Of a stretch of DNA of 58,630 nucleotides, positions 40,195-48,791 are shown piece after piece. The stretch spans positions 1-58,630 of the forward strand of contig NZ_SLXE01000017.1 in the NCBI RefSeq assembly GCF_004341385.1, written 5' to 3'. The stretch's first letter is position 1; every line of letters starts with the position of its first letter. The position numbers and the translations under genes are program-made. Origin of the DNA: Uruburuella suis. GTDB taxonomy: Bacteria; Pseudomonadota; Gammaproteobacteria; Burkholderiales; Neisseriaceae. Under the pieces are notes generated by a model. That model ran no database searches. It was given only the letters and a program-made list of their open reading frames with translations, and was not told the origin of the DNA.

Positions 40195-41904
40195 CTATTG
40201 AAACCCGCCAAACACCAGCCGCCCCGAAGCGCACACGGCATCAGTGTTTTCCAGCCTAAAGGTGAGTTTGTTTTTATCGGCATCGTATTTCAAATGCACG
40301 CGGGCTTCATCGTTGGGGCGCAGAAATTGCTGGTATTTCAGGTTTTCCACCCGCACGATGCTTTGCCGCCCCCAATCGAAACGCGCCGTCAAATCGCGCA
40401 CCCATTGCAGCTCCACCACGCCGGGCACGAGCGGAAATTGGGCAAAATGGCCGCCGAAATAAACCAAATCCAGCGGCACGCGGCTGCTGATCTGCCATTC
40501 GTTTTCAGCGGGATTTTCCATTTCAAGCGGCCATTCGGGCGCAGTTTGCGCTTCGCTGAAGGCCGTCTGAAAATCTACGGCGGCGATTTTGGCTTGCGCA
40601 TTGCGCGGCAATTCGGCGGCAAAACGCCAATAGCGCGGCAAAGCGATGGTGTCTTGCGTGGCGGCAGTGTGTTTTTTCAACACCGCCATCACAGCGGCGC
40701 GGCCTTGTTCGCGCAAGGCACGGATGCCGTCTGCATTGAGCGCAATCCATGCCGCCAGCCGTTTGTGTTGCGGGTGCAGGCCGCAATAAGCATCGGCCAC
40801 CCATTCGTGCGCGAGCAAATCATGCTCGATTTGCACCAGCGACACGCGTTTGTCTTCAAATTTGATAATGCGGTCGCTGCGCCCGAGCAGCGCAAAGCCG
40901 CGCGCTTGCGGCTCGACAATATCGGCAGTTTGCTGGCGGCCGCCGCTCCAGGGCGATTCTGCCCACAATGCGCCGGCTTCGTTCTGCCCGATTTGCACAT
41001 TCGGCAAAGGCTGCCAAACACCGCTGCCCTGCCGCGAAGCCATCACGCCGGTTTCGGTGCTGCCATAGATTTCAAACGGCATCACGGCATGCAGCGCCAA
41101 CAAATCCGACGTGGCCGCCGGCAATGCGCCGCCGGCAGACAGAATGCCCCGCAGCTTCGGCCGCACCGCCGCCCAGTTGCGCGCTTCACCCATGCGCCCC
41201 AAAAGCGCCGGGCTGGTGATCCACACCACGCTCTCATGCGCCGCCGTGGCCGCCAGCAGCGTTTCAGGATACACATATTGCGCGCGCGCCAGCGGCCAGC
41301 CGGCCGAAAGCGGCACGGCAAAGCGGAAAGTGAAGCCGTATAGATGCTGCGGGCTCACGCTGCCCAGCGCCACCGCACCGCTTTGGGCAAAAGGCAGCAG
41401 CGCCGTCAAGGCTTGCGCCTCAGCCTGCATTTGCGCCAGCGTTTTCACCACCACCTGCGCCGCGCCGCTGGAGCCGGAAGTTTTCAGCCGCGCTTGTGCT
41501 TTTTCGTCCAGCTGCCAATCCTGCGTGTTCGGCTCGTATTCAGACGGCATGTTTTCCAAGCAAGCCGCCACATCCAGCACATTCAGGCCGCCTGAAAAAG
41601 CCGCATGCTGCGGCACATCGGTGAGCCAAATATCCGCCTCATCATCCGCCCAGCCGATATTTTCCGCCGCCAGATTCGGCGGCAACACCACCCGCGCGCC
41701 CGCATGCCACGCCGCCAATATCGCGCAGGCAAACAGCGCCGCATCGTCAAACCACAGCGCAGCAGCTTGCACGCCCTGCGCTTTCAGACGGCCTGAAAGA
41801 TAAAACACCGCGCGGTTGAAATCGGCGCGCCGCCACTCGGGCGCAACGGCGATTAAGTCGCGCGGATTAAAATCGGGAGATAAAATTCGGCTCAGTTTCT
41901 GCAT
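40195..41904 (-). CDS. apeH: Aryl polyene AMP-ligase fused to a hotdog dehydratase (ApeH-ApeI)
   Basis: A 569-aa two-domain protein. Residues 1 to about 450 form an ANL-type adenylate-forming ligase: the P-loop segment LKTSGSSGAAQVVVKT, then YGSTETGVMASRQGS and LGRSDRIIKFEDKRVSL with the C-terminal hinge. The last ~110 residues (VPLDLVYFGGHFAQFPLVPGVVELQWV onward) form a FabZ/ApeI-like hotdog domain with the GGHF...PGVV signature. The ligase would activate the aryl starter acid for loading on an ACP, and the second part would partner ApeP. No tyrosine/histidine ammonia-lyase or methyltransferase gene is present, so the aryl acid may come from chorismate-derived 4-hydroxybenzoate. Confidence 0.88.
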   Translation of the reverse strand: MQKLSRILSPDFNPRDLIAVAPEWRRADFNRAVFYLSGRLKAQGVQAAALWFDDAALFACAILAAWHAGARVVLPPNLAAENIGWADDEADIWLTDVPQHAAFSGGLNVLDVAACLENMPSEYEPNTQDWQLDEKAQARLKTSGSSGAAQVVVKTLAQMQAEAQALTALLPFAQSGAVALGSVSPQHLYGFTFRFAVPLSAGWPLARAQYVYPETLLAATAAHESVVWITSPALLGRMGEARNWAAVRPKLRGILSAGGALPAATSDLLALHAVMPFEIYGSTETGVMASRQGSGVWQPLPNVQIGQNEAGALWAESPWSGGRQQTADIVEPQARGFALLGRSDRIIKFEDKRVSLVQIEHDLLAHEWVADAYCGLHPQHKRLAAWIALNADGIRALREQGRAAVMAVLKKHTAATQDTIALPRYWRFAAELPRNAQAKIAAVDFQTAFSEAQTAPEWPLEMENPAENEWQISSRVPLDLVYFGGHFAQFPLVPGVVELQWVRDLTARFDWGRQSIVRVENLKYQQFLRPNDEARVHLKYDADKNKLTFRLENTDAVCASGRLVFGGFQ

Positions 41905-42014
41905 GGCTCAGCGCTGGGATTTCCAAACAAATATTTTATAAAACAATCAGATGCCTTAAACACAACACATAGCACCCAAAACAGACGGCACGGAAGATAA
42001 ACCTTCAGACGGCC

Positions 42015-42554
42015 TCACAACTTCAACACCGCTTTGCGGTAAACCCATTCCCCGCCCAACAGCAGCCCCATCAACACATACGACACAATCCCGGTATATA
42101 AAGCCCACCAATCGTATTGTCGCATCAGCACCAAAGCCGCCGCCATGCTGCCGTTGAGCACAAAAAACACACACCAGATTTGGGTGATGCGGCGGGTGTA
42201 GCGCACGCCTTCAGGCGGCAAATCGGGCGTTTGCAGGCGGGCGAGCCGCTCAATCAGGCTTTGCTTGGCAAACAGGCTGCCGCCAAACAGCGCCAGCATC
42301 AGCAGGCTCACCCACACGGGATACCAATACATGCTCTGCGGCAGCCGCAGCAGCAACACAGCGGCAAAAAAAGCCGCCAATATCAGCGCCACCACACGCT
42401 GGCCGCGCTCGCGCTGTGTGAGCGCACGCAGCAGCCACAGGCCGCACATTAAAGCGGCCAGCCAAAAAAAAGCGCCGTTGTTGCGGCCGAAATACCACAA
42501 CAACGGATAGGCCGCGCTCACTGCGCCCAAGGCGATTTTGGCAGCAGCGTTCAC
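42015..42554 (-). CDS. COG4648-type membrane protein of the aryl polyene cluster
   Basis: A 179-aa integral membrane protein with about five hydrophobic helices, ending VYRKAVLKL. It resembles the predicted DNA gyrase inhibitor/COG4648 membrane proteins that are standard in APE clusters (ApeG position). The best start is the GTG at 42554, one base after the ACP stop (TAATGTG). A longer frame to 42626 would run inside the ACP gene. Its role is unknown, possibly a scaffold or lipid-handling subunit. Confidence 0.75.
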   Translation of the reverse strand: MNAAAKIALGAVSAAYPLLWYFGRNNGAFFWLAALMCGLWLLRALTQRERGQRVVALILAAFFAAVLLLRLPQSMYWYPVWVSLLMLALFGGSLFAKQSLIERLARLQTPDLPPEGVRYTRRITQIWCVFFVLNGSMAAALVLMRQYDWWALYTGIVSYVLMGLLLGGEWVYRKAVLKL

Positions 42555-42555
42555 A

Positions 42556-42807
42556 TTATTGCGCTGCGTCTTTGCGCAACACCGCCTGCACCACATCTTC
42601 CACCGTGCGCACGCTGCGGAAATCATCGGCCAAAAGCTTGCGGCCGGTTTGGCGCTTGATGTAGTCGATCAAATCGATGGCATCGATGCTGTCGATTTCC
42701 AAATCTTCATAAAGATTCGTGTCCGGTGCAATGCGCTCAGGCTCGATTTCAAACAGGTTCACCAGCGCATCGGTGAGAATCTGGCGGATTTCGCTTTCAG
42801 TCATCAT
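42556..42807 (-). CDS. apeF: Acyl carrier protein, second of the pair
   Basis: An 83-aa ACP. The phosphopantetheine-attachment serine is in EIDSIDAIDLIDYI. Two adjacent ATGs (42807, 42804) follow GGAGC, so the true start is one of them. It ends just before the GTG of the membrane-protein gene and starts seven bases after the other ACP stop. In APE systems the two ACPs divide starter and elongation duties; which is which cannot be told from sequence. Confidence 0.88.
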   Translation of the reverse strand: MMTESEIRQILTDALVNLFEIEPERIAPDTNLYEDLEIDSIDAIDLIDYIKRQTGRKLLADDFRSVRTVEDVVQAVLRKDAAQ

Positions 42808-42814
42808 GCGCTCC

Positions 42815-43072
42815 TTATGCCTGCTTGCTGCGGATAAAATCGGCCAAAGTCTGCACGCTGGCAAAATGCTCGCGCAGGTTTTCTTTTTCGCCGTCCATCT
42901 GGAAGCCGAAAGCTTTTTGCACCGCCAGCCCCAATTCGAGCGCATCGACCGAATCCAGCCCCAAGCCCTCATCGCCAAACAGCGGCGCGTCGGTGTCGAT
43001 ATCGGCTTCGGTGATGTCTTCCAGCCCCAAGCTGTCGATGATTAATTGTTTGATTTGGCTTTCTAAATTCAT
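42815..43072 (-). CDS. apeE: Acyl carrier protein, first of the pair
   Basis: An 85-aa ACP with its attachment serine in LGLDSVDALELGLAV. The start MNLESQIKQLI at 43072 fits the family; the frame is open to 43108 without a better start. The insertion QKAFGFQMDGEKENLREHF after helix II differs from the second ACP, so the pair is divergent. Confidence 0.88.
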   Translation of the reverse strand: MNLESQIKQLIIDSLGLEDITEADIDTDAPLFGDEGLGLDSVDALELGLAVQKAFGFQMDGEKENLREHFASVQTLADFIRSKQA

Positions 43073-43191
43073 GTTTTTTCCCGTGTGTTTCAGCACAGCG
43101 CGCCGCATCGGTGCAGCTTGTGCTTCAGCCTGAATAAAAAAGGCACAGCGCCTTTCATCAATTATCCGCCCTCACAGGCGGGGTTTCAAAC

Positions 43192-43950
43192 CTACAAAGA
43201 ATGTTTGATAAAATAGTTTTGCAGATATTCGTTCAAACGCCGCGCCGCAATCGGCAACGGTTTTTCGGCAAGCCAGCTTTGCGGATCGATATCTTCGCCC
43301 ACCGTGATTTCATAATGGATTTTCTGCGGCGGAATGCGATACCACGGCTGGCCTTTTTTAAAATTAGGCGGCGTCATTTTAATCACCACCGGCGTAATCA
43401 CCGCCGCGCTGCGCAAGCCGATCGACACCGCGCCGCGATGCAGCTTCACCTGTCCGTCCCAGCCCGTGCGTGTGCCCTCGGGGAAAATCAGCAGGCTTTG
43501 GCCGCCTTTGAGCACGGCATCCACTTCCTCCATCATCTCCACCGATTCATCGTTGGGGATAAAACCAGTGGCCAAAATCGGGCTTTTCATGGCCGGATTG
43601 CCGAGCAAATCTTTTTTCACAATGCAGTTGAGCATGGGGGCATGGCTGAGCAACAACACCACATCCAAAAGCGAAGGATGGTTTGCCAGCACCAACTGCC
43701 CCGGCCGGCCGAGCTTTTCCAGCCCGTTAAAGCGCACGCTCAACACACCGGCCCATTGCAAATAGCGCACAAAAAAAAGCCAAACGCCGCCCACCAATTT
43801 TCTGGCTTTCAACTGCCGCGCCACATCGCCGCGCGTGCTGTTTAAGGTGTAGGGCAGCAGCGCCAGCTTAAACAACACGCCTGCCACGCCGAAGAGCACA
43901 AATCCGAAAGCCGTGGCCAGCAGGCGGCGCAAATAATCCAGCCGCTTCAT
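43192..43950 (-). CDS. PlsC-type 1-acyl-glycerol acyltransferase
   Basis: A 252-aa membrane-associated LPLAT with an N-terminal hydrophobic segment (TAFGFVLFGVAGVLF), the HX4D motif NHPSLLD and FPEGTRT. It corresponds to the acyltransferase normally next to the ACP genes in APE clusters (ApeD position) and probably helps build the lipid anchor. The ATG at 43950 overlaps the upstream stop (ATGA); a GTG at 43965 is possible but less coupled. Confidence 0.85.
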   Translation of the reverse strand: MKRLDYLRRLLATAFGFVLFGVAGVLFKLALLPYTLNSTRGDVARQLKARKLVGGVWLFFVRYLQWAGVLSVRFNGLEKLGRPGQLVLANHPSLLDVVLLLSHAPMLNCIVKKDLLGNPAMKSPILATGFIPNDESVEMMEEVDAVLKGGQSLLIFPEGTRTGWDGQVKLHRGAVSIGLRSAAVITPVVIKMTPPNFKKGQPWYRIPPQKIHYEITVGEDIDPQSWLAEKPLPIAARRLNEYLQNYFIKHSL

Positions 43951-44684
43951 GCGCTTTTCTGCCACAGCCAGCGGCGGGCGCCGTTATATTGCATATGTTC
44001 TAGGCCGTCTGAAAGCATAAAACGTATCCATGCCAACGCACCCCAATAATCACCTTGATTATCTGCCGCGTTTTCAGACGGCATCAACGACAAGCGGTAA
44101 TCTGTGCCGTGTGTCAACACCATCGCCAAGGCATAAGGCCACGGCGCACGGTGCGCAGCCACATCATAAGCCGCGCTCAAGGGCTCATCCGCCAGCACCA
44201 GCAGCACCTGCTCTGCCCCATCATGAAGCAGCGCATAAGCCTCGGCCAAGCCGCTCTCCAAACTATCGCCCCGCACCGCCAGCGCCGTGTTTTCGCCCAT
44301 ATCGCCGCGCAACATCGACCACTGCCCCGCCAGCGCATTGTGCACCGACAAGCCGAACGAAGTCGGCGACACTTCATTATCGCGCAGCAAGCCCAACCAC
44401 AATTCAAAGCTGCGGTTGATTTCACCATCGTGCGATACATAAACCAAAGGCGCATCCGGATAATCCGACGCCAAATCCCAAGCCGCATCCAACACCCGCC
44501 GCGCCGAATCACCCAAACGGCGGCGCTGCATAGCCGGCAAAAAAGCCAATGCCGGCTTATAATCCGGCATTTCAACGGCCGCATCCGCATCCGCCGCCCA
44601 AGCCTGCCATTGCGCGGGCGCAGCCATGCGGCTGCTCACCGCATGCCATGCCGCGATATTGAAAGAAAAGCTTAAATTATGCAT
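43947..44684 (-). CDS. apeC: Ketosynthase N-domain-like chain-length-factor protein (ApeC-like)
   Basis: A 245-aa protein equal to the N-terminal half of a ketosynthase. At the place of the active-site cysteine it has FGLSVHNALAGQWSM, without Cys, so it cannot condense by itself. In characterised APE systems ApeC is the chain-length-factor-like partner of ApeO. It is the first gene of the minus-strand cluster and therefore closest to the operon promoter. Start ATG 44684, directly preceded by an alternative GTG. The upstream ribosome site is weak. Confidence 0.82.
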   Translation of the reverse strand: MHNLSFSFNIAAWHAVSSRMAAPAQWQAWAADADAAVEMPDYKPALAFLPAMQRRRLGDSARRVLDAAWDLASDYPDAPLVYVSHDGEINRSFELWLGLLRDNEVSPTSFGLSVHNALAGQWSMLRGDMGENTALAVRGDSLESGLAEAYALLHDGAEQVLLVLADEPLSAAYDVAAHRAPWPYALAMVLTHGTDYRLSLMPSENAADNQGDYWGALAWIRFMLSDGLEHMQYNGARRWLWQKSA

Positions 44685-45081
44685 CACATTTGATCGGCCG
44701 ATGATTGAAACGGAAAATGCCTTGTTAACGATAACGCAACCAGTGCAGAAAGACGCCTCTGCATGAATACACTTTTATTTAACAAGTAAATATTGTCTGC
44801 CCGAGCAAACCCATACAAGCAGCATCATTATTTTTGATATTTTAACGCGCTTTACATGATTTACCAAACATTCATTATAAATCGCAAAAACAATACCAAG
44901 CCTAAAGAAACAAGATAGCAAGGCGAGCCAACACCGCCAAGTTATTTTTTAGGCTTGGCATAAGCCCGCACAAAAAGCCCGCCGCCGAAAACAACCCGGC
45001 AAAAGCGACAAAGCCTGAGCCACAAACACCCAGACAATAAAAAAACAGCTGCCATAAGCAGCTGTTTTCGTGGTATTTTTT
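44685..45081. other. Likely promoter region of the aryl polyene operon, with degenerate repeat
   Basis: AT-rich, no credible gene. A degenerate inverted repeat (TACCAAGCCTAAA ... TTTAGGCTTGGCA, about 44893-44959) resembles family C ends. The operon promoter should lie between about 44690 and 44890 on the minus strand, but no hexamer pair is convincing. The stem AAAACAGCTGC...GCAGCTGTTTT (about 45043-45069) is a perfect hairpin that can terminate tRNA-Pro. Confidence 0.45.
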
Positions 45082-45158
45082 TGGTCGGAGTGAAAGGATT
45101 CGAACCTTCGACCCCTTGCACCCCATGCAAGTGCGCTACCAGACTGCGCCACACTCCG
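45082..45158 (-). tRNA. tRNA-Pro (anticodon GGG)
   Basis: A full 77-nt cloverleaf including an encoded CCA. The acceptor stem CGGAGTG pairs with CACTCCG, the D arm is GCGC-AGTCTGGTA-GCGC, the anticodon stem CTTGC/GCAAG closes a loop with GGG, and the T arm has GGTTCGAATCC. It reads CCC (and CCU by wobble). Confidence 0.95.
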
Positions 45159-45193
45159 ACTCAAAGAAAAAAAAGATTATAGCGGCGCTAAAA

Positions 45194-45520
45194 TCAGTTG
45201 GCAAGTGCTTTTTCGATATCCGCCAATATTTTTTGCAGCTCCGTCCGCATTTCATCTGCACGGATGGCCGGATTGCCCTCGCCATCGAGCGCATTGCGGG
45301 TAAATTCGTCCACAAAAGGCGCAAACGTGTCTTTCAGACGGCGTAATTTCATCACATCCTGCCGGGTATAGTGATCGCCGCCATAACCCACCACCACGCC
45401 GTGGGCATGCTGCCACTGGGCAAATTGCTCAGGGCTGATTTCCACCAGTGCGCACAATTCATTGAGGCTGAAATAGCGTTGGGCGGGGATATGCGGTAAA
45501 TCAGGCGCGTTGCTTGTCAT
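45194..45520 (-). CDS. MerR-like small DNA-binding protein
   Basis: A 108-aa protein whose first 70 residues look like a MerR winged helix: YFSLNELCALVEISPEQFAQW followed by HYTRQDVMKLRRLKD. There is no metal- or ligand-binding domain; the rest is a helical acidic tail. This gene type commonly follows ihfA (or ihfA-like genes) after pheT in proteobacteria. It overlaps the end of ihfA by 20 bases, so the two are co-expressed. Target unknown. Confidence 0.75.
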   Translation of the reverse strand: MTSNAPDLPHIPAQRYFSLNELCALVEISPEQFAQWQHAHGVVVGYGGDHYTRQDVMKLRRLKDTFAPFVDEFTRNALDGEGNPAIRADEMRTELQKILADIEKALAN

Positions 45521-45806
45521 AATAATGCTCCACCATGCCTTTTAATTTTTGGCTTGCGTGGAATGTTACCACACGGCGGGCGGAAATGGGCACTTCCTCG
45601 CCGGTTTTCGGGTTGCGGCCCGGGCGTTGCGGTTTGTCGCGCAATTGAAAATTGCCGAAGCCTGAAATTTTGATTTCTTCGCCGCGCTCCAAGGTGGTGC
45701 GGATTTCTTCAAAAAACAGCTCAACGATTTCTTTGGCTTCGTTTTTGGTGACGTTGCTTACTTTTTCCACCAAAATATCGGCCAATTCAGCTTTAGTTAA
45801 AGTCAT
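45501..45806 (-). CDS. ihfA: Integration host factor alpha subunit
   Basis: A 101-aa HU/IHF family DNA-bending protein. It has TLTKAELADILVEKV at the start, ISGFGNFQLRDK, and the beta-arm tip RPGRNPKTGEEVPI with the Pro that intercalates DNA, then RRVVTFHASQKLK. The frame is open to 45830, but the ATG at 45806 begins the family. It follows pheT by 86 bases, the classic pheT-ihfA order. Confidence 0.96.
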   Translation of the reverse strand: MTLTKAELADILVEKVSNVTKNEAKEIVELFFEEIRTTLERGEEIKISGFGNFQLRDKPQRPGRNPKTGEEVPISARRVVTFHASQKLKGMVEHYYDKQRA

Positions 45807-45892
45807 TTTATTACTTTCATTTTTCGACAAGGGCGGATTATCACTAATTTTCGTTTAGAATTCAAGTGAATATCCGGTTTTATTTCACTTTT

Positions 45893-48256
45893 TTATCCAC
45901 GCAGTTGCGCGCCTACATCGGCTGCGGCCTGAATCAGACGGCCGATTAAAGGCTCTACCGTTTCATCGGTGAGCGTGGCCTCCGTGTCTTGCAACATGAT
46001 TTTTACCGCCAGGCTTTTCATGCCCTCGGGCAGGCCGGCGCCGCGATACACGTCAAACACGCTGATTTCCTGCACCAGCTTGCCTGCCGCGCTGTGCAAA
46101 GCAGAGAGCAGGCTGTCGTGGCTTATCTCTTCGGGCATCACAAAAGCCAGATCGCGGCGGACGGGCTGGAATTTCGACACCGGCCGGTAAGCCGCTTTCT
46201 CTTTCGCGGCCACGGCTGCCATATCCACTTCAAACACCAGCGCCGCTTGCGGCAAATCGTATTTTTGCAGCCATTGCGGGTGCAATTCGCCGATAAAGCC
46301 GATGGTTTGGCCATCGAGTACAATTTCGGCGGTGCGCCCCGGATGCAGCGCCGGATGAGCCGCTTTGACAAACTGCACCGTTTTGCCGGCCAGCAAGGCT
46401 TCTACATCGGCTTTGGCATCGTAAAAATCCACACTGCGGCTTTTCTCGCCCCATTGCTCGGGCAGCGCAGAGCCATACAGCAAGCCGCCGACACGCTCGT
46501 TTTGCACAAAACGGCCGTCTGAAGCTTTGCTGAACACGCGTGCAATTTCAAACACACGCACGCGGCTTTGTTTGCGGTTGAGGTTGTTTTGCAAAATCTC
46601 CACCAAACCGCCGATTAAAGTGGAACGCATCACCGCATATTGCGCCGCCAGCGGGTTTTGCAGACGAACCGGATCGGCATTGGCTGCAAAATCCTGCTCC
46701 CACTCTTCATTCACAAAAGCGTAGCTCACCACTTCTTGATAGCCGCGCGCGGCCATTTGGCGGTAAACATCAAAACGCGATTGCTTGGTTTCCGGCAGCG
46801 GCAGCATTTTCAGACGGCCTGAAGTGCGCTCGTCGGGAATATTGTCGTAGCCATACACGCGGCCGATTTCTTCAATCACATCGGCTTCGATTTCGATATC
46901 GAAGCGAAAGCTCGGCGCGCTCACGCTGAATCCTTCTGCAGTGGCTTTCGGGTTTAAGCCCAAGTGGCGCAAAATTGCTTCCACTTGCGCCGCTTCGATA
47001 TGCACACCCAATAAGGTTTCCACACGGCTCAAGCGCACTTCAACGCGATTGGCGGCCGGCAATTGGCCGAGCGCTTCGGTTAACGCCCCCGCTTCGCCGC
47101 CGCAGATTTGCAACACCAATTCTGTGGCACGCTCGATTGCATCGGCCTGCAAAGCCCAATCCACGCCGCGCTCGAAACGGAAAGCCGAATCGGAACCGAA
47201 ACCGTATTGGCGCGATTTGCCGGCGATAATAGCCGGCGCAAACCAGGCCGCTTCCAGCACGATATTGCGGGTGCCGTCTGAAACCGCGCTCGCTTCGCCG
47301 CCCATCAGGCCGGCCATGCTCAACGCGCCCTGCTCATCGGCAATCACCAAGGTGTTGTCGGCCAGGGTCACGGTTTTTTCATTCAGGCAGGCCAAGGTTT
47401 CGCCGTTTTCAGCGCGGCGCACAATGATGCTGCCGTGCAGTTTGTCGGCATCAAACACATGCATGGGCTGGCCCAGCTCCAGCATCACATAGTTGCCGAT
47501 GTCGACCAACGCCGAAATCGAGCGGATGCCGCTGCGCGCCAAACGCTGCTTCAGCCAATCGGGCGTAGCTGCTTGCGCGTTCACATTTTCAATCACGCGG
47601 CTGATAAAGCGGCCGCAATCTTGCGGCGCATCAATACGCACCGCTTGGGTTTTGCCACTTTGCACAGAGGCCGTCTGAAGCGCCAGCGGCCGGTTTTCAC
47701 ATTGCGTGAGCGCCGCCACTTCACGCGCCAGGCCTTTGATGCTCAGGCAATCGGCGCGGTTGGGCGTGATTTTGAGCGTCATCAACACATCATCGAGCGC
47801 CAGATAATCGCGGATATCCTGCCCCACCGGCGCATCGGCCGGCAGAATGTGCAGACCGTCCACACCGTCATCAGGCAAGTCCAATTCGTTGGTGGAACAC
47901 AACATGCCGTTAGAGGTTTGCCCGCGCATTTTGGTGGGCTTGATTTTGAAGTTGCCCGGCAACACCGCGCCCGGCAAAGCACACGGCACTTTGATGCCGG
48001 CGGCCACATTCGGCGCACCGCACACAATTTGAATTAATTCACCTGTGCCCGCATCCACTTGGGTAATGCTCAAGCGGTCGGCATCGGGGTGTTTTTCCAC
48101 CGATTTCACTTCGGCCACCACCACGCCGCTAAAGGCCGGCGCGGCAGTTTCCACTTCTTCCACTTCCAAGCCCGACATGGTGAGCAGATGCGCCATTTCA
48201 TCGGCGGAAAGATTGGGGTTGGCTTGGGTTTTGAGCCAATCATAAGAAAATTGCAT
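45893..48256 (-). CDS. pheT: Phenylalanyl-tRNA synthetase beta subunit
   Basis: A 787-aa beta subunit of the alpha2-beta2 enzyme. Domains in order: tRNA-binding OB fold (about 40-150, with VDAGTGELIQIVCGAPNV), B3/B4 editing domain (about 210-390), B5 DNA-binding-like domain (about 400-475), synthetase-like core, and C-terminal ferredoxin-fold anticodon-binding domain (from about 690). Length matches E. coli (795). It is separated from pheS by 535 bases carrying the HEPN gene. Confidence 0.97.
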   Translation of the reverse strand: MQFSYDWLKTQANPNLSADEMAHLLTMSGLEVEEVETAAPAFSGVVVAEVKSVEKHPDADRLSITQVDAGTGELIQIVCGAPNVAAGIKVPCALPGAVLPGNFKIKPTKMRGQTSNGMLCSTNELDLPDDGVDGLHILPADAPVGQDIRDYLALDDVLMTLKITPNRADCLSIKGLAREVAALTQCENRPLALQTASVQSGKTQAVRIDAPQDCGRFISRVIENVNAQAATPDWLKQRLARSGIRSISALVDIGNYVMLELGQPMHVFDADKLHGSIIVRRAENGETLACLNEKTVTLADNTLVIADEQGALSMAGLMGGEASAVSDGTRNIVLEAAWFAPAIIAGKSRQYGFGSDSAFRFERGVDWALQADAIERATELVLQICGGEAGALTEALGQLPAANRVEVRLSRVETLLGVHIEAAQVEAILRHLGLNPKATAEGFSVSAPSFRFDIEIEADVIEEIGRVYGYDNIPDERTSGRLKMLPLPETKQSRFDVYRQMAARGYQEVVSYAFVNEEWEQDFAANADPVRLQNPLAAQYAVMRSTLIGGLVEILQNNLNRKQSRVRVFEIARVFSKASDGRFVQNERVGGLLYGSALPEQWGEKSRSVDFYDAKADVEALLAGKTVQFVKAAHPALHPGRTAEIVLDGQTIGFIGELHPQWLQKYDLPQAALVFEVDMAAVAAKEKAAYRPVSKFQPVRRDLAFVMPEEISHDSLLSALHSAAGKLVQEISVFDVYRGAGLPEGMKSLAVKIMLQDTEATLTDETVEPLIGRLIQAAADVGAQLRG

Positions 48257-48353
48257 GATATTCTCTTGTTTTGTTTATTGAGGCCGTCTGAAACGGCGGT
48301 TTGCTTTCATTATTTTGATGCACAGGCAGCCTGCATTTTTGCTGCAATTTATT

Positions 48354-48737
48354 TTACAAAAATACAGCTTCGGCTAAAAATTTTTCAATGCCCTGCACCA
48401 CAGCCAATGCAACCGCTTCGTCATAGGTGTGGCTGGTGCGGCTGCGCATATCGCGGTATTGTTTCCAATCTGTCCAATCGCCTTGCAGCAAGCCTTGTTC
48501 GTTGGCGGTGCGGATTAAATCCTGAAAACTCATTTGGTCAAATTCAGCAGGATTGGCCGAAACCTGTTCCAGATAGCGCTTCAGCATTTTATGGCTGATT
48601 TCATAAGTGAATTCAAAACGCTGAATCAAACCGTCACGGATTTGCGTGTCGCTGATGTCTTGCAGGTAACGCAGCCAACCTTCCTGCAAACGTGTAGTCG
48701 CATTGATTAAAGGTTGCAGATTCAAAACTTGCATCAT
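48354..48737 (-). CDS. HEPN/HI0074-type nucleotidyltransferase-partner protein, orphan
   Basis: A 127-aa all-helical protein of the HI0074 (nucleotidyltransferase substrate-binding) branch of HEPN proteins. The motif MRSRTSHTYDE carries the Arg and His spacing (R-X4-H) of HEPN ribonucleases. RFEFTYEISHKMLKRYLEQ is the conserved helix 2. Such proteins usually form a toxin-antitoxin pair with a small MNT nucleotidyltransferase gene, which is absent here. It sits between pheS and pheT, a known site of gene exchange in Neisseria (see findings). AAGGA precedes two consecutive ATGs at 48737 and 48734. Confidence 0.85.
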   Translation of the reverse strand: MMQVLNLQPLINATTRLQEGWLRYLQDISDTQIRDGLIQRFEFTYEISHKMLKRYLEQVSANPAEFDQMSFQDLIRTANEQGLLQGDWTDWKQYRDMRSRTSHTYDEAVALAVVQGIEKFLAEAVFL

Positions 48738-48791
48738 CAAAATCCTTCATTCTTTTAAAAGACCCGATTTTCAGCAAAAATCCAACTTAAT

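Noticed and set aside
40003..41343. 446-aa plus-strand frame opposite the aryl ligase
   Set aside because: Lies entirely on the antisense of the glycosyltransferase start and the ligase; the sense frame has the ANL motifs.
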